NCBI GenBank assembly: GCA_012520035.1
Contig: JAAYOY010000183.1
Location: forward strand, 1-37,649
Length of the DNA stretch: 37,649 nucleotides
Direction: 5' to 3'
Source: Bacillota bacterium
GTDB taxonomy: Bacteria > Bacillota > Dethiobacteria > DTU022 > UBA8154
Part shown: positions 25,192-33,652 of the stretch, piece by piece
Numbering within the stretch: the stretch's first letter is position 1
Layout: each line of letters starts with the position of its first letter
Made by a program: the position numbers and the translations under genes
Notes under the pieces: generated by a model
What the model was told of the DNA's origin: nothing
Databases searched by the model: none
What the model saw: only the letters and a program-made list of their open reading frames with translations

Positions 25192-25731
25192 TCAGGCAAA
25201 AACCAGATTGCAAATAAAGACGGATGCCAGAATACCCGCCAGGTCGGCTATTAAACCAACAATCAGGGCATAACGTATTTTTTTTATACCAACCGCCCCG
25301 AAATATACTGTTAAAACATATAAGGTGGTATCAGTGCTCCCCTGCATGGTAGCCGCCATGCGCCCAAGGAGCGAATCGGGTCCGTGGATATTCATTATTT
25401 CTGTGGCGATAGCCAGGGAGCTGCTGCCGGAAGCAGGTCTCATAAAAGCCAGGGGAAGGATATCGGAAGGTATCCCCAGATGACTCAGCAACGGTTCAAT
25501 TAAACTGCTGAGCAGTTCCATGGCGCCGCTGCCTCTAAACAAACCAATAGCAACCATCATCCCAACCAGAAAGGGAATCAGCCTTACGGACATTCCAAAA
25601 CCTTCTTTTGCGCCTTCGACAAAGGTATCAAATACTTTTACCCCGCGAAAATATGCATATATTAGTGCCAGAAGGATAAGTCCGGGTACAATCCATACAG
25701 AGATAACATTAATAATCGCGTAAAGATCCAT
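25192..25731 (-). CDS. spmB: Spore maturation protein B
   Basis: Membrane protein required, with SpmA, for normal spore core dehydration in Bacillus; the mechanism is not established. The 179-residue sequence has several hydrophobic helices and family segments KVFDTFVEGAKEGFGMSVRLIPFLVGMMVAIGLFRGSGAME, LPLAFMRPASGSSSLAIATEIM and GRMAATMQGSTDTTLYVLTVYFGAVGIKK. It is a nucleoside-recognition (Gate) domain protein. It begins 16 bases after spmA, in the conserved dacB-spmA-spmB order. Confidence 0.96.
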   Translation of the reverse strand: MDLYAIINVISVWIVPGLILLALIYAYFRGVKVFDTFVEGAKEGFGMSVRLIPFLVGMMVAIGLFRGSGAMELLSSLIEPLLSHLGIPSDILPLAFMRPASGSSSLAIATEIMNIHGPDSLLGRMAATMQGSTDTTLYVLTVYFGAVGIKKIRYALIVGLIADLAGILASVFICNLVFA

Positions 25732-25747
25732 CTTTCAACCTGTCACT

Positions 25748-26368
25748 TTAATGGAATTTTTTATGATTGGAGATTACACCTTGCTCTTTCTTTTTGCTGT
25801 AAAAACGAAAGAACCTGTCGCCGAGGATGGCTACCGTTATGGAGCATAAGCTCGCTATGATCGTAGTCCCGACAATGTCCGTGGGGTTTTGCGCACCTGT
25901 AGCCGACCTGATGGCAATAATTGTAGTAGGAATCAAGGTAAGACTGGCAGTGTTGATAGCTAAAAAAGTACACATATTGTCCGAAGCGGTATCGCGGTCG
26001 GGATTTAGCTGTTGCATTTCCTCCATCGCCTTGATACCGAACGGCGTGGCAGCATTTCCCATACCAAGCAAGTTGGCGCTCATATTCATCAACATGGCGT
26101 TCATGGCTTTGTGATTGCGCGGAATGCCTGGAAATAACCAGTAGGCCAGTGGTTTTAAAAAAAAGATTACCAGATGAATAAAACCCGATTTTTCAATAAT
26201 TTTCATAATACCCAGCCAGAAGACCATAATACTGATCATGCTTAAAGAGATATTTACCGCGTTTTCTGCCGAACTAAAAATAATTGGTGTAATTGTCTCG
26301 ATTTTTCCGTTTATTCCGGCAACTGCAATCGCGATGATAATCATTCCTGCCCAGAGTAAATTTACCAC
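25748..26368 (-). CDS. spmA: Spore maturation protein A
   Basis: Membrane partner of SpmB in spore dehydration. Visible features are the N-terminal MVNLLWAGMIIIAI span, AVNISLSMISIMVFWLGIMKIIEKSG, the family motif NHKAMNAMLMNMSANLLGMGNAATPFGIKAMEEM, and MCTFLAINTASLTLIPTTIIAIR. At 206 residues it matches the family. It starts with GTG 26368, one base after the dacB stop, preceded by GAGGGGGG inside dacB, so the two are probably translationally coupled. Confidence 0.96.
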   Translation of the reverse strand: MVNLLWAGMIIIAIAVAGINGKIETITPIIFSSAENAVNISLSMISIMVFWLGIMKIIEKSGFIHLVIFFLKPLAYWLFPGIPRNHKAMNAMLMNMSANLLGMGNAATPFGIKAMEEMQQLNPDRDTASDNMCTFLAINTASLTLIPTTIIAIRSATGAQNPTDIVGTTIIASLCSITVAILGDRFFRFYSKKKEQGVISNHKKFH

Positions 26369-26369
26369 A

Positions 26370-27518
26370 TCATTCCCCCCTCCCGAAATACCTTTTAATA
26401 CGGCTCCAAAGACTTAATCTTTGAACCTCGTCGCCGGCCAGCAAATCAACTACACCTGCCAGCTCATCCTCAAAATAAACCTCCAGCTCTCCAATTCTTT
26501 CACCTTTTTTTAAAGGAGCTTTTAAGGGTTCATTTAAAACAAAACGGTATGATACCTTGGCTTCCTCCAACGGCTGCATCGGATAATAATAGTTTCCGCC
26601 GGCAACGGCTTTTATTTTTTTCTGCATGCCATCTGCTACCGCAACCGATTTTAAAAATTGGCCATCTGTTACAAGGTTTCTATTAGTAAAGTAATTGTAG
26701 CCATAGTCCAGTAAAGCAACAGTATCCTCCCACATCTGCGGGGCGTTTAAGACTACGGAAATCAGCCTGCGGCCATTTCTTTCGGCCGATCCGACAAAAC
26801 AACGCCCTGCCGGGGTAGTCCATCCGGTTTTTATGCCTTCAGCTCCCTCATAAAGATCAAATAATTTATTCTGGTTATAGAGATAGCGGGACCAGGGATG
26901 TCCCGGCCAGGAAATAGTTTTACTGGGGGTCGAAATAATATTACGAAATTCTTTTAACCCCATGGCATGCGCGGCAATGACCGATAAGTCATAAGCGGTG
27001 GTATAATGCTCAGGATCGTGCAGGCCGTGGGGATTGCGAAAAGAGGTATTTTTTGCCCCCAGTTCTCTCGCTCTCCTGGTCATTAATTCGGCAAATGATT
27101 CCACGCTTCCGGAGATATGTTCGCTGATTGCCACCGCAGCATCATTCCCGGAGCGCAACATCAGCCCGTACACCAGTTCTTCAAGAGTTTTTTTCTCTCC
27201 CTCTTCCAGCCAAATTGATGAACCTCCGGTATTAGCGGCCCTGGGGCTGGTGATGACCTCTTCGTCCATCTTACCCCTTTCCAGGGCGATAATCGCAGTC
27301 ATTATTTTTGTTGTACTGGCCATATATTTGGGTAAATGCGGATTTCTGGCATAGAGGATTCTTCCGCTGTTCCAGTCTAGTAAAATCGCCGCTTCAGCAG
27401 AGATTTCCGGTGGTGCTGTTTTGGCCGCGGCAGTCTTTACACCGGGTACGGCGGATAATAATGTACATGTAAACAACAAACAAATAGAGAAAAAGATAAT
27501 AATAAATCTTCTGGTCAT
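26370..27518 (-). CDS. dacB: D-alanyl-D-alanine carboxypeptidase, sporulation type (S11)
   Basis: Trims the terminal D-Ala of peptidoglycan stem peptides; beside spmA/spmB it corresponds by position to Bacillus DacB (PBP5*), which sets spore cortex cross-linking. A signal peptide (MTRRFIIIFFSICLLFTCTLLSAVPGVKTAAA) is followed by the SxxK motif in MASTTKIM, SxN in LRSGNDAAVA and KTG in EGIKTGWT, then the C-terminal beta domain of PBP5 types. 382 residues. GGGGGAAG lies before the ATG. By sequence alone it could also be called dacF; synteny favours dacB. The leader is rich in CAG/CTG-type runs. Confidence 0.92.
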   Translation of the reverse strand: MTRRFIIIFFSICLLFTCTLLSAVPGVKTAAAKTAPPEISAEAAILLDWNSGRILYARNPHLPKYMASTTKIMTAIIALERGKMDEEVITSPRAANTGGSSIWLEEGEKKTLEELVYGLMLRSGNDAAVAISEHISGSVESFAELMTRRARELGAKNTSFRNPHGLHDPEHYTTAYDLSVIAAHAMGLKEFRNIISTPSKTISWPGHPWSRYLYNQNKLFDLYEGAEGIKTGWTTPAGRCFVGSAERNGRRLISVVLNAPQMWEDTVALLDYGYNYFTNRNLVTDGQFLKSVAVADGMQKKIKAVAGGNYYYPMQPLEEAKVSYRFVLNEPLKAPLKKGERIGELEVYFEDELAGVVDLLAGDEVQRLSLWSRIKRYFGRGE

Positions 27519-27665
27519 TTCTTCCCCCTGAAGCGATACGCAGCAGAAACTGCATACTGCAACCGCAGCAGCAACAAATTACTGCTATGCGGCAGAACTG
27601 CAAACTTGAAGCGATCAGTTTCTCTAGCTATATTTATTCTGCTCTGAAGATAATAATTCATCATC

Positions 27666-28106
27666 TCATAGTTTGGTGATATTGCTTTTTGACCTGTCCG
27701 GTTTAATTAAGTCTTCAAGATGTTGAAATAGCTGAGGTGCAAGATCGATCAGCCTGTCAAAAACCGCGCTGCGGTCAACCGGTAAAAGCCTCACTTCACC
27801 CGTACCTACAACCAAAAAGGCTATCGGCTGAATAGAGACTCCGCCGCCACTTCCCCCCCCAAAGGGAAAACCAACCGACTGATTTTGGTTCTGGCTCTGG
27901 TTCTGAGCAGCTCCCTTTTGCTGCTCTTCCAGAACATCAAACTCTGTTCCACCTGCTACAAATCCAAATGAAACTCTGGAAACCGGAATGATAACATGGC
28001 CGTCAGGGGTCTCTACAGCATCCCCGACTATTTTATTAACATCAACCATCTCCCTTAAGTTTTCCATCGCCGTAATCATTAAACCCTGAATAGGATGTTC
28101 CGCCAT
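27666..28106 (-). CDS. ytfJ: GerW/YtfJ family spore protein
   Basis: Spore protein family; Bacillus YtfJ (GerW) is needed for proper germination with some nutrients. The start MAEHPIQGLMITAMENLREMVDVNKIVGDAVETPDGHVIIPVSRVSFGFVAGG is strongly conserved. A glycine-rich segment (FPFGGGSGGGVSI) and a final domain with VGTGEVRLLPV follow. A Gln/Asn/Ser run (QNQSQNQNQSV) separates the parts. The ATG at 28106 is preceded by GGGGGTG and lies 65 bases inside the end of the DUF2953 gene, a long overlap suggesting coupling. Confidence 0.95.
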   Translation of the reverse strand: MAEHPIQGLMITAMENLREMVDVNKIVGDAVETPDGHVIIPVSRVSFGFVAGGTEFDVLEEQQKGAAQNQSQNQNQSVGFPFGGGSGGGVSIQPIAFLVVGTGEVRLLPVDRSAVFDRLIDLAPQLFQHLEDLIKPDRSKSNITKL

Positions 28107-28737
28107 TTTTTATACACCCCCATATTTTTTTAAGATACACGGCAACTGCTAATTCCAGGAAGAGCCTTATTGAGTAATAAATGACCCTTAATCCGTTAAA
28201 GCGAAATTCTGCATTAAAAGTAAAAACAAGCTCTTTTTGAAAAAAAGAAGGGTAAACAAATATTCCAGGCCTCCGGCGAGATCCTGTTGTTTTTGATATG
28301 TATAAGGACAGCATGTCGGACAAAAAACTCAAAAAGCCTGTTATTATCCCGGTCCAGGATGGATCACCGGTTCCCAGCTTGACATGCAGATCCATCCTTT
28401 CCCAACCAAATGCAGTTATTAAACGGTAGATGATTAATAAGTGCTTTTTTATTCCTCTTTCGCGTGGCTCTATCCGGCCCTGCTTTTTCTTCATAAATGA
28501 AAGCAGCAACGGGAGTAGGCCCTCTTCTTCCTCCTTTAAAGAAAGCAGGTGTCTTTGATATGAAAAAAGTTTAAACCTTCTCCAGAAAAAAAGGTTCAGT
28601 TCAAAGAATACGGTATTAGTTTTCCGCAAATTATTTATTGATATGCGTATCTTTAAAGGCAGCAGGAGAATAACCAGTAATAAGGAGAGCAACAATAAAA
28701 GGAGAAACAAAAAATAAAAAGACTTTTCCGCTAACAT
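28042..28737 (-). CDS. DUF2953 family membrane protein (YtfI-like)
   Basis: Function unknown; the gene normally sits beside ytfJ in spore formers. An N-terminal hydrophobic span (FYFLFLLLLLLSLLLVILLLPLKIRI) is followed by a Lys/Arg-rich region, the DUF2953-type middle (DLHVKLGTGDPSWTGIITGFL) and a final beta-rich part with FNAEFRFNGLRVIYYSIRLFLELA. ATG 28737 has AGGTG 7 bases upstream; the track GTG at 28746 lies within that region. Its last 65 bases overlap ytfJ. Confidence 0.8.
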   Translation of the reverse strand: MLAEKSFYFLFLLLLLLSLLLVILLLPLKIRISINNLRKTNTVFFELNLFFWRRFKLFSYQRHLLSLKEEEEGLLPLLLSFMKKKQGRIEPRERGIKKHLLIIYRLITAFGWERMDLHVKLGTGDPSWTGIITGFLSFLSDMLSLYISKTTGSRRRPGIFVYPSFFQKELVFTFNAEFRFNGLRVIYYSIRLFLELAVAVYLKKIWGCIKNGGTSYSGFNDYGDGKLKGDG

Positions 28738-28802
28738 GAAGAACACCTGCTTTTTAGTTAAGTCTTCTTATTTTAGTTTCTCCAATTTAAGGATAATAAG
28801 TA

Positions 28803-29342
28803 TTAAGTATCCAGATTCATTAATTCCTCTAATTCTTTAGAATCTTTAATACCGAAATAGTGCAAGAACTTTTCAGTTACTCCATAAAGAAGAGGTCTCC
28901 CCAATCCTTCCTTGCGCCCAGTTATTCTGATTAACCCTCTTTTTAACAGATTATCAATGACTCCATCTGCTTTAACACCGCGGATATTCTCAATCTCCAA
29001 TCTGGTGACAGGCTGTTTTGCAGCGATAATTGCAAGCGTTTCCAATGCTGCTTGACTCAAAGGGGTGTTAATTTGGTCTGCGGTAAATAATTTTTCTACA
29101 CAGGCCGCTGTTTCCGGTTTGGTTCCCAATTGGAAACCTTTCGAGGTTTCCAATAGGACAAGCCCTCTTTCATTTCTTGCCAGATCTGCCTTTATTTTTT
29201 GCAGCGAATCTTTGATTACAGCAAGGGGTACTCCACAAATCTGCCCCAGTTTATCAAGGGGTAAAGGTTCCTGGCTTAAAAAAAGAGCAGCCTCTATGAT
29301 CGCTGTTGTGGTTACTTTTTGTCCTGCGTCGTTTCCGCGCAT
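28803..29342 (-). CDS. scpB: Segregation and condensation protein B
   Basis: Kleisin-associated subunit of the SMC-ScpAB complex that compacts and segregates the chromosome. Two winged-helix domains are seen: IIEAALFLSQEPLPLDKLGQICG and the core QAALETLAIIAAKQPVTRLEIENIRGVKADGVIDNLLKRGLIRITGRKEGLGRPLLYGVTEKFLHYFGI. Length 179 is normal. CGGAGG precedes the ATG. It follows scpA by 85 bases, as in Bacillus. Confidence 0.97.
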   Translation of the reverse strand: MRGNDAGQKVTTTAIIEAALFLSQEPLPLDKLGQICGVPLAVIKDSLQKIKADLARNERGLVLLETSKGFQLGTKPETAACVEKLFTADQINTPLSQAALETLAIIAAKQPVTRLEIENIRGVKADGVIDNLLKRGLIRITGRKEGLGRPLLYGVTEKFLHYFGIKDSKELEELMNLDT

Positions 29343-29427
29343 TATATACCTCCGCCAAGCCGGATCCGAAGATGAAAAGCACTGTTTTCAGCTTGAAATA
29401 CACCTGTGGTTTATGTCTGATAGTAGA

Positions 29428-30204
29428 TTACATTTTTTTAGACACCTGAATCCGATGGGAATTATCCTTCTGATGAAGAGAAAGCTTTCCTCGTTTTGCC
29501 AGCTCCAAAAGGGCGGCAAATGTTAAGATTATCTCACGTTTCTCAAATTTTAGAAGGAAATCTTCCAGGAAACAGGTGGTACATTCTTTTAACCTGGAGG
29601 CAATATATCTGACTTTTTTAAGAAAGGATATTCCATCCGGCAACCTGATTTTTCCCCGTTCCGCTTCTTTTTTCGCTTCTTTTTTGTGCTTCCTCTCCCT
29701 GATGTTTAACAATGCCTGTTGTAGAACTCCTAGATCATAACCATAAAAATTTAACTGCGTGTTAACCATTAATATTTTCGGCGGCCCTGGTGAACGTAAA
29801 AAAATTTTATTCTGCTCCTCTTCCCTGTTTTTTAGTTTCGCAGCAACAGACTTATAAAAATTATATTCCAGCAGGTGCCGCACAAGCTCTTCTTTTGATC
29901 CAAAAAAAAGGGCCTCCTCCTCCCTGCCCTGGAGAAAAGAAGGAGCCTGCGGCAACAGGATTTGCGATTTTAAATATAAAAGGGAAGCGGCCATAACTAA
30001 AAAATCTCCCGCCCTGTCGGTATTCAATTGGGGTAAAGAATGCAGGTAATCGAGATACTGGTCAGTAATTTTACTTAAAGAAATATCCCGGATATCCACT
30101 TCTTCTTTATTTATAAGGTGAAAGAGGAGATCAAAGGGACCCTCGAAAGCGGACAACTTTACGTAATAAGGGTCCACTTGTTCCTGTTTGAGTAACGTTT
30201 CCAT
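29428..30204 (-). CDS. scpA: Segregation and condensation protein A
   Basis: Kleisin subunit bridging the SMC heads. The N-terminal motif YYVKLSAFEGPFDLLFHLINKEEVDIRDISLSKITDQYLDYL is diagnostic. DFLVMAASLLYLKSQILLP follows, a charged middle section (RERKHKKEAKKEAERGK), and the winged-helix tail FEKREIILTFAALLELAKRGKLSLHQ. 258 residues is normal. GGAGG lies about 14 bases before the ATG, rather distant. A 214-base gap containing hairpins separates it from trpS upstream. Confidence 0.97.
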   Translation of the reverse strand: METLLKQEQVDPYYVKLSAFEGPFDLLFHLINKEEVDIRDISLSKITDQYLDYLHSLPQLNTDRAGDFLVMAASLLYLKSQILLPQAPSFLQGREEEALFFGSKEELVRHLLEYNFYKSVAAKLKNREEEQNKIFLRSPGPPKILMVNTQLNFYGYDLGVLQQALLNIRERKHKKEAKKEAERGKIRLPDGISFLKKVRYIASRLKECTTCFLEDFLLKFEKREIILTFAALLELAKRGKLSLHQKDNSHRIQVSKKM

Positions 30205-30336
30205 GCGTTATTCGTATACCTCCATAACCCCCTGTACGAACTTGCCGACGGATCCATTTATAAAAACCTGCCTATAGTAAACTCCTTGCTGATCTGCTCC
30301 ATTTATACTAAACGGGGCACAATACGCTTAAACAAC

Positions 30337-30392
30337 GGGGATTCCCCTTTGATGAGTGCCGACTGGAGGAATTCCCCCAAATGCACGGCACT
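30337..30392 (-). other. Stacked GC-rich hairpins between trpS and scpA
   Basis: AGTGCCG/CGGCACT (30392-30355 on the minus strand) encloses GGGGG-AATT-CCTCC, giving a two-tier stem. A second hairpin GGGG-AAT-CCCC follows at 30347-30337. No T-run follows, so it does not look like a simple terminator. The rest of the gap (30205-30336) shows no convincing gene or promoter, only a TATAAA without a good -35. Confidence 0.55.
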
Positions 30393-30418
30393 TAGCGGGC
30401 AAGCTTTATACGCTCCGC

Positions 30419-31408
30419 CTACACGCCCATTGCCTGGCGGACCTCCTCCATTGTTTTACGGGCTACCTTTACGGCTTTTTCCCTTCCTTCTTCCAGAATT
30501 TCATCGATTACCCGGGGGTTATTTTCTAATTCCCTGCGCCTATCATAGACCGGTGCCAGGAAATTTTGCATCCAGCCGGAAAGGTCCTTTTTACATTCCA
30601 CACAGCCAATCGCTCCTGCCCTGCAGGATTCTTCAATACCGGAAAGACCGGCAGTGTTAAAAATGCGGTGAAAGGCATAAATACTGCATATTTGCGGATT
30701 ACCCGGATCATTTTTTCGAATACGGCCCGGATCGGTTACCATCATCCGCACTTTCCCCGATATTTTTTCCGGCGGAATCGATATCTCGATGATGTTATCA
30801 TAACTCTTGCTCATTTTCCGATTATCAAGACCGGGAACCACTTTATATTCGTTTAAAATAGTAGCCGGTTCCGGAAAAATGGGTTTTTTATACAGGTAGT
30901 TTGCCCTGCGGGCAACCTCCCTGGTAAACTCGATGTGGGGTGCCTGATCCTCGCCGACAGGAACAGCATCTGCTTTGTAAAGAAGAATATCCGCCGCCTG
31001 CAAAAGGGGATAGCCCAAAAAACCGTAGGTCGCCAGGTTGCGCCCCTCGATTTGCTTTAGCTGTTCTTTGTAAGTCGGCACCCGCTCCAGCCAGGAAAGG
31101 GGGGTTATCATGGAAAGCAGCAGGTGCAGCTCCGCATGTTCTTTAACATCGGACTGCTTGAATATCACCGACTTTTCAGGATCTATTCCGCAGCTCAGCC
31201 AGTCAATAACCATTTCCTTAACATTATCCCTGATATCCTCAGTATCTTCATAGGCCGTTGTCAAAGCGTGCCAGTCCACCACACAGAAAAAACAGCGATA
31301 CTCATCCTGAAGTTTAACCCAATTTTCCAGAGCGCCAAATAAATTCCCCAGGTGAAGTTTCCCCGTTGGCCTCATTCCGCTGAGGATTGTCCCTTTTTTT
31401 GATTGCAA
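30419..31408 (-). CDS. trpS: Tryptophanyl-tRNA synthetase
   Basis: Charges tRNA-Trp. The class I signatures are PTGKLHLGNLFGALENWV (HIGH-type HLGN) and DNRKMSKSYDN (KMSKS). SMITPLSWLERVPTYKEQ and YPLLQAADILLYKADAVPVGEDQAPHIEF are typical TrpRS segments. 329 residues is normal. The start is TTG 31408 with AAAGGG about 9 bases upstream. No T-box is seen; the gene is downstream of the M50 protease by 34 bases and probably part of the cca operon. Confidence 0.97.
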   Translation of the reverse strand: MQSKKGTILSGMRPTGKLHLGNLFGALENWVKLQDEYRCFFCVVDWHALTTAYEDTEDIRDNVKEMVIDWLSCGIDPEKSVIFKQSDVKEHAELHLLLSMITPLSWLERVPTYKEQLKQIEGRNLATYGFLGYPLLQAADILLYKADAVPVGEDQAPHIEFTREVARRANYLYKKPIFPEPATILNEYKVVPGLDNRKMSKSYDNIIEISIPPEKISGKVRMMVTDPGRIRKNDPGNPQICSIYAFHRIFNTAGLSGIEESCRAGAIGCVECKKDLSGWMQNFLAPVYDRRRELENNPRVIDEILEEGREKAVKVARKTMEEVRQAMGV

Positions 31409-31442
31409 GTCAGATCAACCCTTTCAACTTTCTTTTGCTTTA

Positions 31443-32093
31443 CTAAAGAAATGGACTAACTATAATAGAAACAACTGTTTCATAAAGATTAATGATAAAA
31501 AATCCAACAGGACCCAAAATACTTCCCAACCCGCCAAAAATTAGGAGCAAAATAAGCAACAAAGGCCCATAAGGTTCAATTTGGTAATAAGTTTGCAGAT
31601 TCCGCCCTTTCAGCATTGTAGATAGTATTTTAGAGCCGTCAAGAGGCGGCAACGGTATCATATTAAAAATTGCCAGGAAAACATTATAAATTACCAGATT
31701 AAACAGGATACTGTCCAATATGCTGTACAGGCTGCTTCCATAAATATTATGCGCGGTTATTCTAAATACAATTAAGAAAAACGTAGCCAGGAAACCCAGG
31801 ATCAAATTAATTCCCGGCCCGGCAAAAGAAACCCAGAACAGGCCTTTCCTGCGATCCTTGAAGTTGAAAGGGTTAATGGGAACAGGCCTTGCCCAGCCAA
31901 AACGGACGATAACCAGCATAAGCAGGCCAATAGGATCCAGGTGGGCTAAAGGATTTAAAGTCAGTCTTCCCTGGAGTTTGGCTGTCGGATCACCCCAGTA
32001 GTATGCCATCCTGCCATGGGCATATTCGTGAAAGGTTATTGCAATCAGCAAAGCGGGTATACGTCCCAGTAAATCTGTAGGCAATGAAAACAT
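31443..32093 (-). CDS. Site-2-protease-like M50 membrane metalloprotease
   Basis: Intramembrane zinc protease. The zinc motif HExxH is in TFHEYAHGRMAYYWGDPTAKLQGRLTLNPLAHLDPIG near the N-terminus. The second metal motif is in FNMIPLPPLDGSKIL at about 155-170. Around five hydrophobic helices are present and there is no PDZ domain, so it belongs with the short YwhC-like group rather than RseP. The substrate is unknown. The ATG overlaps the cca stop by one base (TAATG), showing tight coupling. A spore-specific role such as SpoIVFB is not indicated by sequence or context. Confidence 0.9.
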   Translation of the reverse strand: MFSLPTDLLGRIPALLIAITFHEYAHGRMAYYWGDPTAKLQGRLTLNPLAHLDPIGLLMLVIVRFGWARPVPINPFNFKDRRKGLFWVSFAGPGINLILGFLATFFLIVFRITAHNIYGSSLYSILDSILFNLVIYNVFLAIFNMIPLPPLDGSKILSTMLKGRNLQTYYQIEPYGPLLLILLLIFGGLGSILGPVGFFIINLYETVVSIIVSPFL

Positions 32094-33409
32094 TAATTAT
32101 CCCCTTCCCCGGCTTCTTCACATATTTTATTTTTTTTTATAAGAAAGGTGACAAATGCTAATTCCTCTTCTTTCCCCGCAACTTTCCCATCAAGGACAGC
32201 TTCATAGAGGCTTTTTAAGACCCTGTTAAAGGCAGGCCCGGGTTTTAAACCCTTTTCCAACAGATCTTTCCCGGTTATTAACGGCCGCCGGCAAGCCAGT
32301 TCCTGTTTAAAATAAGAGATCTGCTCACAAAGATGCGGATCCCTTTCCAGTACCGTCATTAGCGCAAGTCCTTCTTTCGGCAATTCATGAAGGAGAAAAT
32401 AAAGCTGCGCCGGGCTGACAGACGCTTGCTTAATTTTAGATATAGCTTCAGGAACCTTCTTTAAAATAGCAAACAAAGCAAGGCGTTCCTTCCTTTTCAG
32501 GCGCATGAGATGGCAGAGATAAGCAGTATCATGTTCGGATAAATCGTAAAAAAGGGCTGAAAGATAGAGAATAAAGTAATTACAATTTCCTTCAAGGCCG
32601 CTTTCCGCTGGTTCTGCAATCCTCTTTTCCAATAGAAGCAGCCTTTCTTTGAGTTGACCATTAAATTCCAGGCGAGGGAAAATATCTTTGAACAACTGCA
32701 GTTCATTCAGCCGTATTAAGATCTTTAGAGGAGAAGGTTCTTTGAAAACTAAACGGATTTCGTTATAAAGGCGTTCCTTGCTTACCTTTTCAAGCATCCT
32801 ATTCGCTATGGCTTTGCGCAGCATGAGATACGTATCTTCCTCAATTATAAAATCAAACCTTTGTTCAAAGCGAATAGCCCGGATAATGCGCAGGGGATCA
32901 TCCACAAAGCTCAGATTATACAGGATTCTGATAATTCCTCTTTCCAGATCTTCCCGTCCTCCAAAATAATCATAAAGGCGTCCAAACTTTTCAGGATTCA
33001 GGGCGCAGGCCATGGTATTGATGGTAAAGTCCCTGCGGTAAAGGTCGTTTTTCAAAGATGAGCGTTCAATATCCGGCAGCGCACCGGGGCCGGCATAAAA
33101 TTCTTGCCTTGCGGTTACCAGATCAAAAATAATTCCCCTGGATAAAATCAATTTGGCTGTACCGAATCTCTCAAAGCACTGGAGCCGCCCCGGCAATATT
33201 TTTGCTACATGCTTTGCATACTCTGTAGCAGAGCGATCGACAACTAAATCCAGATCGCGGTTTTCTTTACCCAGGAGAAGATCCCTGACAAAACCTCCCA
33301 CTGCAAAGACCTTAAATGACTCCCTCTGAGCCAAATATCCCAGAAGATAAATTGTCGCATGAAGCTCTTTGGAAAGGGAACTATTGATTAGCGGGGTAAG
33401 GTTGGTCAT
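32093..33409 (-). CDS. cca: tRNA nucleotidyltransferase (CCA/poly(A) polymerase family)
   Basis: Adds or repairs the 3' CCA of tRNA. The class II nucleotidyltransferase head has FAVGGFVRDLLLGKENRDLDLVV (catalytic Asp pair), FGTAKL and RRDFTINTMACALNPEKFGRLYDYFGG. DDPLRIIRAIRFEQRFDFIIEEDT marks the neck. The C-terminal half is weakly conserved and no HD domain is obvious. With 438 residues it could be a CCA-adding or only an A- or CC-adding enzyme; sequence alone does not decide. ATG 33409 has AAAGGG upstream. First gene of a likely cca-M50-trpS unit. Confidence 0.9.
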   Translation of the reverse strand: MTNLTPLINSSLSKELHATIYLLGYLAQRESFKVFAVGGFVRDLLLGKENRDLDLVVDRSATEYAKHVAKILPGRLQCFERFGTAKLILSRGIIFDLVTARQEFYAGPGALPDIERSSLKNDLYRRDFTINTMACALNPEKFGRLYDYFGGREDLERGIIRILYNLSFVDDPLRIIRAIRFEQRFDFIIEEDTYLMLRKAIANRMLEKVSKERLYNEIRLVFKEPSPLKILIRLNELQLFKDIFPRLEFNGQLKERLLLLEKRIAEPAESGLEGNCNYFILYLSALFYDLSEHDTAYLCHLMRLKRKERLALFAILKKVPEAISKIKQASVSPAQLYFLLHELPKEGLALMTVLERDPHLCEQISYFKQELACRRPLITGKDLLEKGLKPGPAFNRVLKSLYEAVLDGKVAGKEEELAFVTFLIKKNKICEEAGEGDN

Positions 33410-33485
33410 TATAATAACCCTTTGATTTTAATAAATGTTTACTTAAAAACGCTCGTTAACTGGTAACTTGTCCAAACTTCTATTG

Positions 33486-33514
33486 ATTATACCATATAAT
33501 AACAAAAGAAAAAA
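33486..33514 (-). promoter_or_regulatory. Possible cca promoter
   Basis: A perfect TATAAT (33491-33486, minus strand) in the GGTATAATC context lies about 75 bases before the cca ATG. The -35 region at 17 bases is only T-rich (TTTTTT), so recognition is uncertain. Confidence 0.4.
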
Positions 33515-33562
33515 TATCAGAGAGAATCATAAATCACCGCCGCAATTAACCGCTAAACGAGA

Positions 33563-33581
33563 GGTAAGATTAAATCTTGCC
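33563..33581. repeat. Palindrome upstream of cca
   Basis: GGTAAGATT-A-AATCTTGCC is a 19-bp near-perfect dyad (one mismatched pair) centred about 80 bases upstream of the TATAAT. It could be an operator. It lies in the 390-base cca-spoVAF gap, which otherwise holds only the possible promoter and the 21-bp array. Confidence 0.5.
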
Positions 33582-33652
33582 CAATGCAAGGCGTTATCAG
33601 CTCTATTGAAATGCATTAGAGAAGAATGAAAGCAATTACACGATATATTGAT

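Noticed and set aside
27394-27603. Cys-rich 69-residue minus-strand ORF in the dacB leader (CRIAVICCCCGC)
   Set aside because: It begins at a TTG with no ribosome-binding site and runs out of frame into dacB; the Cys run reflects a TGC-rich leader.
14130-27615. Shared 9-10-mer (C/T)TGAAGCGAT near der (minus) and twice near dacB (plus)
   Set aside because: Three short matches with no common flanks or arrangement; could easily be chance.
30286-30660. Plus-strand ORF across the scpA-trpS gap
   Set aside because: It is mostly antisense to trpS, has no start support, and its Pro/Leu-rich composition is typical of shadow frames.
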